From: Bacillota bacterium
Lineage (GTDB): Bacteria; Bacillota; Dethiobacteria; DTU022
DNA: 56,130 bases
Direction: 5' to 3'
Assembly (NCBI GenBank): GCA_033549065.1
Contig: JAWSUE010000015.1
Coordinates: 1 to 56,130, forward strand
Shown here: positions 25,099 to 32,482 of the stretch, in pieces
Layout of the letters: each line of letters starts with the position of its first letter
Numbering within the stretch: position 1 is the stretch's first letter
Notes under the pieces: model-generated
What the model was told of the DNA's origin: nothing
What the model saw: only the letters and a program-made list of their open reading frames with translations
Database searches by the model: none
Position numbers and translations under genes: made by a program

Positions 25099-25133
25099 GA
25101 AAGAGCCCCGGTAGTGGAGACCGCGGCTCTTTC
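25099..25133 (-). terminator. probable terminator stem-loop after the transglutaminase gene
   Basis: Minus-strand arms GAAAGAGCC and GGCTCTTTC (9 bp) with an inner CGGT/ACCG stem. Only a weak T-rich tail follows, so it could instead stabilise the mRNA or attenuate read-through into the signal peptidase fusion gene. Confidence 0.5.
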
Positions 25134-25139
25134 GGGGTA

Positions 25140-25181
25140 GAAAATGCATCTCTTAAAGCATTTGAAGGAGGGATGCATTTC
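25140..25181 (-). repeat. second stem-loop directly after the transglutaminase stop
   Basis: Arms GAAATGCATC and GATGCATTTTC flank a 21-nt loop, 12 nt past the stop codon. Together with the next hairpin it forms a double stem-loop between the two genes. Confidence 0.45.
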
Positions 25182-25192
25182 AAATTTGGCTT

Positions 25193-26341
25193 CTAAAGTA
25201 TGGCATTGCTCCAACTTGCGCTGAGGCTTCCTCCCGTAAAGTTAACTTTCAGCGATTGATCACCATAAGATTCAATGATATGCGATGTGTGGGGGAAGTT
25301 TCCGAAATATTTAAATGTAAGGTCCACCGGAACCCAGCCCAAACCATCGACATAAAACTCTGCCCAGCTGTGTCTTGAACCCTGCAGCGATCCTGAAGTC
25401 ATGGCTCCCCGCTGGGCACGGGCGTAACCTACAACTTCTCGGGCCTGCACGCCCAATTCACGGCTCTTGCTGATGAAGGCGAGGGCCAGGGTGCGGCAGT
25501 TTCCGCTTCCAGCCGTCTGGTTGTAGGCCTGGCGTGCTTTTTCGACAGTATCATTGGTCGAGTTGATCGAAAAGGTTCTGACGGTTATGGCAAAGTCAGC
25601 CCTGATCGTTTTGCTTTCACCGGGAGCAAGATCACCGATATTAAAGGTACTTACCCTCCCTGAGTTTGAAACAGCGCTATAGTTAACTGACGTTAATTTT
25701 GTAGTCTGATATGGTGAATTGTTCTCAAGTAACGGAACAGATACTCTTACATTGCTTGAAGTATCGCTGCCGTTATTTGTTACCCTAACTTCCATCCTGT
25801 AGGTGTAATTTCTAGAAGAACCCCAGGAGTATGTAACAGGTGAAGAAGTTACGACCGGAGCTTCTGCCTGAACGGTAATACTTGTGTCCTGACCGCTAGA
25901 AGGCATGGGAGTTGCAGCCGGAGTTTCACCTGCTGTTTCGACAGGTTGACTTTCGCTATTCTGATTACTGCCCTGGGTAACCGGGGAACTTGTTGTTTCA
26001 ACTGCTGCAGAAACTTTTACAGCGGTCTCTTCCGGTTCTTCGTCCGGGGTCAAAGCAATTTGAACTTTTGCCGGCTTGTATAGGCCCGGCTCAGTCTTTT
26101 TGGCCAGATAGATTGCTTCATACAATTCATTCTGGTCAATGCCTGATGTATTTACTTCACTACCCGCAGAATACTGCTTATCTGACTGATAAATCTGCTC
26201 GTATAAGGCAGCCTCCACTATGCTGCCGGCGAGCACTTTCTCGTTTTCCACTGTAAACACCTGGTAACCTGCTCCCAGCATTACCAATGTTACAACAAGA
26301 CAGATCAAAAAACTTTTTATCCATGCAATTTTCTTTTTCAT
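25193..26341 (-). CDS. exported transglutaminase-like protein
   Basis: 382 aa. A signal anchor at residues 9-30 is followed by a Ser/Thr/Pro-rich linker (about 105-170), an immunoglobulin-like beta domain (about 170-255, YRMEVRVTNNGSD ... SKTIRADF) and a transglutaminase/papain-like domain. The complete triad is present: Cys282 (GSGNCRTLA), His324 (SRHSWAEF) and Asp340 (VPVDLTF). It could crosslink or cleave surface proteins. Expression appears controlled by the c-di-GMP-I riboswitch and terminator immediately upstream; the terminator hairpin contains its ribosome binding site AAGGAGGG. The neighbouring signal peptidase fusion suggests export and processing are linked. Confidence 0.9.
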   Translation of the reverse strand: MKKKIAWIKSFLICLVVTLVMLGAGYQVFTVENEKVLAGSIVEAALYEQIYQSDKQYSAGSEVNTSGIDQNELYEAIYLAKKTEPGLYKPAKVQIALTPDEEPEETAVKVSAAVETTSSPVTQGSNQNSESQPVETAGETPAATPMPSSGQDTSITVQAEAPVVTSSPVTYSWGSSRNYTYRMEVRVTNNGSDTSSNVRVSVPLLENNSPYQTTKLTSVNYSAVSNSGRVSTFNIGDLAPGESKTIRADFAITVRTFSINSTNDTVEKARQAYNQTAGSGNCRTLALAFISKSRELGVQAREVVGYARAQRGAMTSGSLQGSRHSWAEFYVDGLGWVPVDLTFKYFGNFPHTSHIIESYGDQSLKVNFTGGSLSASWSNAIL

Positions 26342-26366
26342 TAAAAAGTCCCTCCTTCAGAGGGAC
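26342..26366 (-). terminator. riboswitch terminator overlapping the transglutaminase ribosome binding site
   Basis: Minus strand GTCCCTC-TGAAG-GAGGGAC followed by TTTTTA and then the ATG. The 3' arm is the Shine-Dalgarno AAGGAGGG itself, so the hairpin both terminates transcription and hides the site. The sequence TTGTCGGTC just upstream overlaps the 5' arm by GTC and is complementary to GACCGACAA in the aptamer, giving a plausible alternative state. Confidence 0.8.
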
Positions 26367-26381
26367 CGACAAAGTGAAACG

Positions 26382-26490
26382 AAAAAACCGGTTTCGGTAG
26401 CCAGGCTGTCTTAGCTCATTTACGAGCCTTAGACCCTTTTGCTTTGCGTCGCAGTCTTTCGACTGGTTTGCCATTGTCGGTCAGGTTTTT
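26382..26490 (-). promoter_or_regulatory. c-di-GMP-I (GEMM-I) riboswitch before the transglutaminase gene
   Basis: Textbook GEMM-I on the minus strand: GACCGACAATGGCAAACC, a P2 stem CAGTC/GACTG with GAAA cap, GACGCAAAGC, GGGTCTAAGGCTC, a P3 stem GCTC/GAGC, then GCCTGGCTACCGA. P1 is AAAAACC/GGTTTTT. The G20 equivalent is G. I see no convincing sigma-A promoter immediately upstream (26491-26613). Confidence 0.93.
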
Positions 26491-26613
26491 ATTATTTAAG
26501 ATTTAAAACTTTTAAGGTTACTGCTAAATTTTTGTTTCCTTTATCACTCCTTTTTATTGTTCCTATTAATATGATAACACATCGAAAACTTTTCTGCAAC
26601 GAATTAGCTATGA

Positions 26614-28101
26614 TTATGTCGCATAGAGATATACCGATATGGTAATCAGGATCATCAGGAGTGAGGCGGTTAAAATACTGCCGGTGATCTTCCTTGACCG
26701 TCCGTTTCCGGAAGGTTTATCAGTTTTTTCCAATATGATCCGCTTATCCTGCTTATCGGACTTTTTTGCTCTGAAGAAATACTCTACCCGGCCCTCCCCG
26801 CTCTTGTCGGTTTTATTACCAGTTGGTTCTGATTCGTTCGCTCCGAATATCTCCTCAAAAGTTTTGGAGTCAACTTTTTTCTGCTCAGCATGCATCCCGA
26901 ATAGCTCGGCATCTTCCAGCTTTTCCGGAGGGTTATCGAAGATGTAGAGAGCTTCTTCTCTTTTTGACTCTAAGACCTCAGGTTTTTCCTTATTTTTATT
27001 TTCAGGTTCAATAAAATCTTCTTTCAAATCTTCCGATTCGCTCTCTTCCAGCACTTGCTCATCCGAGCGGCTGTATGACCAATCATCAAAAAAGGTCTGA
27101 GAGTGACTTAAATCTTCATCTTTGGCTGCTGCTGTTTCCGGCCAACCTTCATTACTTTTCATCTCTTCCGTTTTTTCATCAGTTATCACTATATCAGTAT
27201 CTGCACTTAGTGAATGAACTATTTCCGGTTTTTCTTCAGGCTCCGGTTCTTCCACCACTTCCTCTTCAATTTCCTCTTCTACAGGAATGGTTACAATGTT
27301 GTCGCTTTCATCTGCTAAATCATCGGGATAGTCCAGGACCGGTTCATGGAAAGTTTCAAACTCGTCGACATCTTCTTCTAATTCGGATTTTTCATCATGC
27401 CCCTTCAGTTCTTCAAGATCCTCAATATCTTCCGGATCTTCCAGTTCTTCCAGTACTGCCGGAGTTTCTTCAATATTATCTTCAATCTCTCCTATAGTAA
27501 CTGAGTTGAGATCTTCATCATCATCGATATCCAGTACTTCGATTATTTCGATTTCATCTTCCACACTGAATTTTTGCCGGACGAAATAGTCATTACTTTC
27601 GTCAGAAATGTTGTAGATCTGCCCTACTTCTGCTTCTTCTTCCTCGATTTTCCTGGAAAAGGCGTCTGCCAGATCAATAAAGAGATCTTTCTGTTTAACT
27701 ACTTTTTCTGAGGTTACATTGGACTGATTATGCATTCCTTTACGCTGCAGCCCAAGCTTAACACGCAGGATTATATCCTCATGCTGAAGAGGTTTGACCA
27801 TATAATCGTCAATACCTATTTCGATTGCTTTGTAGAGTTTTGTAAAATGATCTGAATCGACAAATGCGAGGATGTAAGCCCCGGGACTAAATTTACGCAG
27901 CTTTTGAACTATGATCTCTGAATCATTGATATAGAAATCAAAGTCAATAACCACAATGTCGGGACTCAGCTTACCGGCAATGTCCAGAAGTGAATCACTG
28001 GAAGAGCATTTAAGAACTTCACAATCGATTTTGTTTCTATCCAGGAGGTTTTTAATCTCTCGTGATGAGATGTAGTTGTTTTCAACAAGTAGAAGATACA
28101 A
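26614..28101 (-). CDS. receiver-like domain with acidic linker and C-terminal membrane anchor
   Basis: 495 aa from a TTG at 28101. The longer open frame runs back through the riboswitch, and this start gives YLLLVENNYISS, matching the start of the paralogue at 22996-24978; GGTGGAG precedes it closely. Residues 1-118 are a receiver-like fold with IDFDF (Asp53/55) and YMVKP (Lys103), but the acidic pair is E-N. A strongly acidic low-complexity region (about 125-440) follows, then a basic stretch and a single C-terminal membrane helix (about 473-493). It looks like its paralogue without the peptidase domain, anchored by its tail. It has its own c-di-GMP riboswitch. Function unknown. Confidence 0.8.
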   Translation of the reverse strand: MYLLLVENNYISSREIKNLLDRNKIDCEVLKCSSSDSLLDIAGKLSPDIVVIDFDFYINDSEIIVQKLRKFSPGAYILAFVDSDHFTKLYKAIEIGIDDYMVKPLQHEDIILRVKLGLQRKGMHNQSNVTSEKVVKQKDLFIDLADAFSRKIEEEEAEVGQIYNISDESNDYFVRQKFSVEDEIEIIEVLDIDDDEDLNSVTIGEIEDNIEETPAVLEELEDPEDIEDLEELKGHDEKSELEEDVDEFETFHEPVLDYPDDLADESDNIVTIPVEEEIEEEVVEEPEPEEKPEIVHSLSADTDIVITDEKTEEMKSNEGWPETAAAKDEDLSHSQTFFDDWSYSRSDEQVLEESESEDLKEDFIEPENKNKEKPEVLESKREEALYIFDNPPEKLEDAELFGMHAEQKKVDSKTFEEIFGANESEPTGNKTDKSGEGRVEYFFRAKKSDKQDKRIILEKTDKPSGNGRSRKITGSILTASLLMILITISVYLYAT

Positions 28102-28144
28102 CTGTCTCCACCCCAGTCCGTATCCGTGATATTTTGTAAACAAA

Positions 28145-28246
28145 ATACCTGCTTCGGCTGGCCAGGCTATCATAGCTCCTCGGAGCGTTAGACCCTTTGG
28201 CTTTGCGCCCCTGCTTTTCAACAGGTTTGCCTTATCGGTCAGGTAT
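28145..28246 (-). promoter_or_regulatory. c-di-GMP-I (GEMM-I) riboswitch before the receiver-anchor gene
   Basis: Minus-strand core: GACCGATAAGGCAAACC, a P2 stem CCTG(T)/GCAGG with a GAAA-containing loop, GGCGCAAAGCC, GGGTCTAACGCTCC, a P3 stem GCTCC/GGAGC, then GCCTGGCCAGCCGA. P1 is ATACCTG/CAGGTAT. Only about 44 nt separate it from the TTG start, with no terminator seen, so control is probably at translation initiation. Confidence 0.92.
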
Positions 28247-28268
28247 AAGTTTACTCTTTCGCATTTAT

Positions 28269-28297
28269 ACTATATTTTATAATCTAAAATTTGTCAA
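28269..28297 (-). promoter_or_regulatory. sigma-A promoter of the receiver-anchor leader
   Basis: Minus strand TTGACA, 17 nt spacer, TATAGT, ending about 22 nt before the aptamer P1 helix. A consensus-quality promoter. Confidence 0.82.
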
Positions 28298-28330
28298 CAC
28301 TTTTTTTATTTAATTAAAATATTTAAACAT

Positions 28331-28576
28331 TTACGAGACAATTTGCTTCTTTTCCCAGCCCTGAGTTTCCAAACTTTCCCCTCTTTTTTCAGCCGCTTCT
28401 TTTAAAGCTTCATTGATCAGGTGTCCCAATTCCAGGGCGCTTCTAAAAACAGAACTCTTTCGGCCATCCATCCACTGGATTGTCCCCTGCATACTTGCAT
28501 TCTGCCTGTATTGAACTCTTATATAGAAAGCCAGATCCTGTTCTTTCGGTTGATTTCTAGCGGGGTTATTTTTCAT
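28331..28576 (-). CDS. small conserved protein of unknown function (copy 1)
   Basis: 81 aa with no signal peptide or membrane helix. The core FYIRVQYRQNASMQGTIQWMDGRKSSVFRSALELGHLINEAL resembles short proteins of clostridia that often carry the phrase RQNA.WQG.I.W and FRSALEL. Predicted fold: a small beta sheet plus a C-terminal helix. GGGAGGGG lies close before the ATG. It starts 2 nt after the preceding small gene, so the two are coupled. I recognise the pattern but no known function. Confidence 0.75.
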   Translation of the reverse strand: MKNNPARNQPKEQDLAFYIRVQYRQNASMQGTIQWMDGRKSSVFRSALELGHLINEALKEAAEKRGESLETQGWEKKQIVS

Positions 28577-28578
28577 CT

Positions 28579-28830
28579 TTACCCCTCCCGGATAACAGCT
28601 TTTTCGGTAAAAGATCTCAGAAGCGTGTCACTCTGTGGAAAATCTTTCTCATCCAGTTTGTTTTGCATTAGCAGAAGCATTTCCAAAAAGTCATCAAAGT
28701 AATGAACCTGCCCGCTATGGATATGTTCAATTTTGCCTCTTACCGAAAAACCCTGCCCGCTTTTTATGCGGATAATGAAGTCGGAAAAACAGCTGTTGCG
28801 TTGATTTATATATTCAGTATTTCTTTTCAT
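28579..28830 (-). CDS. small protein related to its downstream neighbour (copy 2)
   Basis: 83 aa from the ATG at 28830, about 11 nt after GAGG; the open frame extends back to 28977 but would overlap the BTAD regulator. The core DFIIRIKSGQGFSVRGKIEHIHSGQVHYFDDFLEMLLLM aligns with FYIRVQYRQNASMQGTIQWMDGRKSSVFRSALELGHLI of the next gene. It lies between the BTAD regulator and its paralogue in an apparent three-gene operon. Function unknown. Confidence 0.65.
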   Translation of the reverse strand: MKRNTEYINQRNSCFSDFIIRIKSGQGFSVRGKIEHIHSGQVHYFDDFLEMLLLMQNKLDEKDFPQSDTLLRSFTEKAVIREG

Positions 28831-28930
28831 TTCAATTGATACCTCGCTACCATAAATGCTTAGAGATTTCTTAATAATAGTATACCTGTCTTCTGTTATA
28901 ACTTTGTTACAAGTAAATTCATTGCCGAAT

Positions 28931-30178
28931 TTAGTGGGCGAAGTGAAGGTCACCTTCCAGGGGAAGCAGTGTTTCAACCTTTTTATGCAGTTTCAATCCA
29001 TTTAATGAATTTCTCTTCAAGAAATTTTTCTCTGTTCTTTCCATAACTGTGATGGCCTGTTCCTTATTCAAGCCGGGTAACAGAAGCAGAAACTGTGCTT
29101 CATTCCAACGGCATGCAATATCTCCCTTGCGCAGGGAATCGAGAATCGCTTCCTGCAGGTTGTCCATCGTATCTTTCAGCTGGTCTCCACGGGGCATGGA
29201 AAAATCAGCCCTGGTAAGAGTCATCAGGCAGAGTAAGACAGATTTGCCGCTCCGTTCACTGCGCAAGCGTTCAAGTTTATAAAAATATTTGAAAAGCTCT
29301 GCATCGCAGAGGTAAGCTCCTTTAACTACATCTTTTCCTTTCAATCCCTCTTGAATTGTTCCCAGATCGAGTTCAAAACTGCCTGATTCAAGGCCGATTA
29401 AACGGTATAAGCTTTTCATGCTATCAGAAGGTTTAACACCCATTTCCTGGTAATAGGCCGAGGTCACTTCATTGTAGTGAGACCGGGCTCTTGTCGTCAT
29501 CCCCTCTGCCAGCAGAGCTTCAATCAAACGGATGTGGATCTTATCTTCATAATAGTCTAACGCTGCAGCATGTTCACAGAGTTTGATTATCTCGCCGAAG
29601 GCACGTCTTTCTTTGAGCAGATCGGCCAGTTCAAATACAGCATTTAGAAAAAGATTATGGTAGTATGTACGGGGAGCAATAACCCATTCACTAAATGATG
29701 TTTCCGGGAGATACTCTCCCTTATAGAGATTGATTGCCGACTGATATAAAGAAATTGCCTCATCTGGGGTTTTATCGATCAAAGAATGAGCTTTTGAGAC
29801 AAGCTCCTCAAAGATATCAGTGTCAATCCAGCAGGGAATATTATCTTCCCACCGGTAACAGCCCTGGGCAAAAACAAGATTGTCTGACAGGGATTCTCCG
29901 TGATTACCCATGTTCAGGCTTTTCCTTAATCTGAACATCTGGGCACGCATAACTGTACTGGGATCCCTATATTCTCTTTCCGGCCAGATACTTTCGAGGA
30001 TTGCTTCGGGGAAAAAGGTTTTATTGCGATTTGAAAGAATAAACTTGAATAATTCCCACATTCGCTTGGAACGGTGACTGCTCGCAGAGATAACCAGATC
30101 ACCCTGGCGTATAATAAATTTACCGAGTGTGTAGATACTTGCTGGATTTTCGGAGGTAGCTTCTGCGGGTCTATTCAT
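28931..30178 (-). CDS. BTAD/SARP-like transcriptional regulator with degenerate GGDEF-like C-terminus
   Basis: 415 aa from the ATG at 30178 (GAGG 6 nt upstream; a TTG four codons earlier is unlikely). Residues about 15-100 form an OmpR/SARP winged helix (FIIRQGDLVI, STVMRAQMFRLRKSL). Residues about 115-265 form a BTAD helical repeat domain (AISLYQSAINLYKGEYLPE, AEGMTTRARSHYNEV). The C-terminal 150 residues look like a nucleotide-cyclase fold: SLRKGDIACRWNEAQFLLLLPG resembles the GGDEF region with NEAQF replacing GGDEF, so it should be inactive but might bind a nucleotide. It heads the operon with the two small proteins, next to c-di-GMP-controlled genes. Confidence 0.78.
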   Translation of the reverse strand: MNRPAEATSENPASIYTLGKFIIRQGDLVISASSHRSKRMWELFKFILSNRNKTFFPEAILESIWPEREYRDPSTVMRAQMFRLRKSLNMGNHGESLSDNLVFAQGCYRWEDNIPCWIDTDIFEELVSKAHSLIDKTPDEAISLYQSAINLYKGEYLPETSFSEWVIAPRTYYHNLFLNAVFELADLLKERRAFGEIIKLCEHAAALDYYEDKIHIRLIEALLAEGMTTRARSHYNEVTSAYYQEMGVKPSDSMKSLYRLIGLESGSFELDLGTIQEGLKGKDVVKGAYLCDAELFKYFYKLERLRSERSGKSVLLCLMTLTRADFSMPRGDQLKDTMDNLQEAILDSLRKGDIACRWNEAQFLLLLPGLNKEQAITVMERTEKNFLKRNSLNGLKLHKKVETLLPLEGDLHFAH

Positions 30179-30293
30179 GATTATCCTCAAGAATCCTTAA
30201 TAAATATACGGATATACCAACTATCGTATTAATCAGTATACTTTACCAATTATGGTTTGTCCATGCCTATATTGGAATTTTTTGCAGATAGTT

Positions 30294-31349
30294 TTACGGC
30301 AGATTTGCCTCGGCACGAGCAACATTCTGGTTATGCTCATCCAGGGTTCTCGAAAAGTAGTGTTCGCCACTGCCATCATATTTATAGTTAAAGAAGAAGT
30401 AATCGGTAGTTTCCGGGAAAAGAGTGGCCAATATAGAAGCTTCACCCGCTCCGGCAATCGGTCCGGGAGGCAACCCGGCATTCTGGTAAGTGTTATAAGG
30501 AGAAGGTATTTCTAAATCCTGAAAGGTTAGATATTCCTTAGTTTCACCGAGTATATACTGAATTGTGGCACAGGATTCCAACCGCTGGCCGATGCGAATA
30601 CGGTTATGGAATACTCCGGCAATCAAAGCCCGCTCGTGGTCTACAACTGCCTCTCTTTCAACAATTGAAGCAAGGGTCAGCGTTTCATGCATGGAAAGCC
30701 CCAACTCATTCATTCTGTTTATTAATTCATCATTGAAAATACTGTCCAATCGATGAAGCATGATGATCATAATATCTTCTTCGTCTGCATCGGTAAATAC
30801 CTCATATGTATCGGGGAATAAATATCCCTGTAGTATATAATCGATATCCGGGTTATCAATATCTTGCAGGAATGGGAACATCTCAATAATATTTTCTGAG
30901 GGTTCTTTGGCCAGGGAAAGAAATTCGTCCCCGTCAACCAGGCCGGTTTCTTCAAGTCTTCTGGCCGTTTCCTCTATAGTCAGCCCTTCGGGGATGGTAA
31001 ACCAGGTCGTTTCCGTATAAACTTCCCCACGCTGAATCCTGTCAATAATCTCTTCCAGGCTCATCGAGGGTGAAAGGTTATATCTCCCGGCCATAAAACT
31101 CTGCCCCAGGTTATTTTGGCGGACATAAAATCGAAATGCCAGCTCATTCTTGATTAGCCCTTCACGATATAATATCCCGGCAATATATTCAGTACTGGAA
31201 CCGGAAGGAATATCCACCAGATGATACTGATCTACCGCGACAGGATCAACAGGTTCAAGCAGGCCATTGTAGTAATATGAAAAACCGACCAGGCCTGCAA
31301 TCGCCAGTCCCACCAGAAGGACAATAAAGATAACCAGTTTTTTAAACAT
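30294..31349 (-). CDS. mltG: endolytic murein transglycosylase MltG
   Basis: 351 aa. An N-terminal transmembrane helix (about 5-27) is followed by a LysM-like YceG domain (HLVDIPSGSSTEYIAGILY) and the catalytic domain with Glu in ASIVEREA and the GVFHNRI ... CATIQY ... SPYNTY series. It cuts nascent peptidoglycan to end glycan strands. GGTGG precedes the ATG. It follows the DUF1292 gene in the alaS-ireB-ruvX cluster, the usual clostridial order. Confidence 0.95.
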   Translation of the reverse strand: MFKKLVIFIVLLVGLAIAGLVGFSYYYNGLLEPVDPVAVDQYHLVDIPSGSSTEYIAGILYREGLIKNELAFRFYVRQNNLGQSFMAGRYNLSPSMSLEEIIDRIQRGEVYTETTWFTIPEGLTIEETARRLEETGLVDGDEFLSLAKEPSENIIEMFPFLQDIDNPDIDYILQGYLFPDTYEVFTDADEEDIMIIMLHRLDSIFNDELINRMNELGLSMHETLTLASIVEREAVVDHERALIAGVFHNRIRIGQRLESCATIQYILGETKEYLTFQDLEIPSPYNTYQNAGLPPGPIAGAGEASILATLFPETTDYFFFNYKYDGSGEHYFSRTLDEHNQNVARAEANLP

Positions 31350-31363
31350 TTATATCCACCAAC

Positions 31364-31697
31364 CTACAAGTAGTCTTCGTCATCTTCAAGATCGTCACCA
31401 AAATCCATCTGTTGGACCCGATCCTGCCAGGTTGCTGCAACAGCGTCCCATTCGGCATCATTGTCAACTTCAATCAGGGTCTCTTCTCCCTGGTTAAATT
31501 CAACACGGAAGAATGTAAGCCTCGTCTTCCACATCGATCATCTTGTCATCTTCATCATCAAGAGTGACCACGGGGGCCATGATTAGATATTCTTTAAGAT
31601 CAATCTGGATCCGGTCGATCAGGGCAAATTCATGCTCTTTGCCATCATCATCGACCAGGATAAGCAAATCTTGTCTTTCTTCTCCATTATTACTCAT
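31364..31697 (-). pseudogene. DUF1292 protein gene interrupted by a single-base frameshift
   Basis: The start is the ATG at 31697, 6 nt after AGAGGTG (a GTG at 31706 lies within that site). The first frame reads MSNNGEERQDLLILVDDDGK ... EDEAYILPC and stops. Skipping one base of the GG at 31507-31508 continues the family sequence as AYIL-RVEFNQGEETLIEV ... AATWQD and ends at 31364 with an acidic tail. The intact protein would be about 110 aa, normal for DUF1292. This is one extra C on the coding strand: a sequencing or assembly error, a real mutation, or less likely programmed +1 shifting. It is usually next to ruvX/ireB, as here. Confidence 0.8.
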
Positions 31698-31740
31698 GTC
31701 AAACACCTCTTTATTTTAGCATGTTTACTTACTCCGGCAG

Positions 31741-32151
31741 CTAAGATCTTGAAGAAAGATATGTTTCCAGGATCAATACCGCGGCAATTTTATCTCTGAA
31801 TTTCTTTCTATTTTTCCTGCTGACTCCACCAGAGATCAATGTGCGTTCTGCTCCGGCTGAGGTCAATCGTTCATCTATCATAACGACGGGTAGACCGAGT
31901 TCATTTCGCAAAATATCTGCAAAGTTGGCTGCCTGTTCAGAAGCTGTGCCAGCTGTTCCGTTCATATTCAGCGGGTTACCGACAACAATTGTTTCCACTT
32001 CATATTTTTGGCAGATCATTTTTAATTTCTCAACCGCTTCATCTATTTTATCATAAGTAATGACATCGATCCCCTGTGCAGTTAAGCCCAGAGGATCGGT
32101 AATGGCAACACCGATACGTTTTTCACCGGGATCTAATCCAAGTATACGCAA
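31741..32151 (-). CDS. ruvX: RuvX/YqgF Holliday-junction resolvase-like RNase
   Basis: 136 aa from a TTG at 32151, 16 nt after the ireB stop; the longer frame runs back through ireB. It has RNase H-fold motifs GLDPGEKRIGVAITDP, VVGNPLNMNGTAG and IDERLTS. It acts in rRNA processing and is proposed to resolve Holliday junctions. Length and position after ireB are standard for Bacillota. Confidence 0.93.
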   Translation of the reverse strand: MRILGLDPGEKRIGVAITDPLGLTAQGIDVITYDKIDEAVEKLKMICQKYEVETIVVGNPLNMNGTAGTASEQAANFADILRNELGLPVVMIDERLTSAGAERTLISGGVSRKNRKKFRDKIAAVLILETYLSSRS

Positions 32152-32167
32152 TTCTTCATTTTCCCTG

Positions 32168-32443
32168 TTATAACTTATTTTTTTCAGCCAGTTCGAGGTA
32201 TGTTCCCATGATCTCTTCCAGGAGTTCATCCCGTTCAACCTGCCGGATCAGGCTCCTGGCATTTTGATGGCTTGTAATGTAAGCAGGGTCACCGGAAATC
32301 AGATAGCCAACAAGCTGGTTCAGGGGATTATAGCCTTTTTCCTTAAGAGCCTGATAAACAGTAGTTAACACCTTTCGCGCTTTATTGTCAACCTCTTCTC
32401 CATCGACGCGAAATAATACAGTTTCCTCATGATTGTCCTGCAT
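32168..32443 (-). CDS. IreB family regulatory phosphoprotein
   Basis: 91 aa UPF0297 protein: [41 protein letters not shown], ending in a DELLEEI helix. In enterococci IreB is phosphorylated by the Ser/Thr kinase IreK and modulates cell-wall stress tolerance. GGAGG lies 8 nt before the ATG. It lies between alaS and ruvX, its usual place. Confidence 0.95.
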   Translation of the reverse strand: MQDNHEETVLFRVDGEEVDNKARKVLTTVYQALKEKGYNPLNQLVGYLISGDPAYITSHQNARSLIRQVERDELLEEIMGTYLELAEKNKL

Positions 32444-32482
32444 GATCTGTTCCTCCAGGTAATAACATATTAAAAACCAGGT

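Noticed and set aside
27075-27497. 140-codon Leu/Phe/Pro-rich plus-strand frame
   Set aside because: Antisense translation of the Glu/Asp-rich linker of the receiver-anchor protein.
28102-28221. N-terminal 40-codon extension of the receiver-anchor protein
   Set aside because: The extension translates the riboswitch region; the paralogue begins at the equivalent of the TTG at 28101.
554-28246. cGAMP-selective (GEMM-Ib) identity of the five aptamers
   Set aside because: The base equivalent to position 20 of Vc2 is G in all five; cGAMP-preferring variants have A there.
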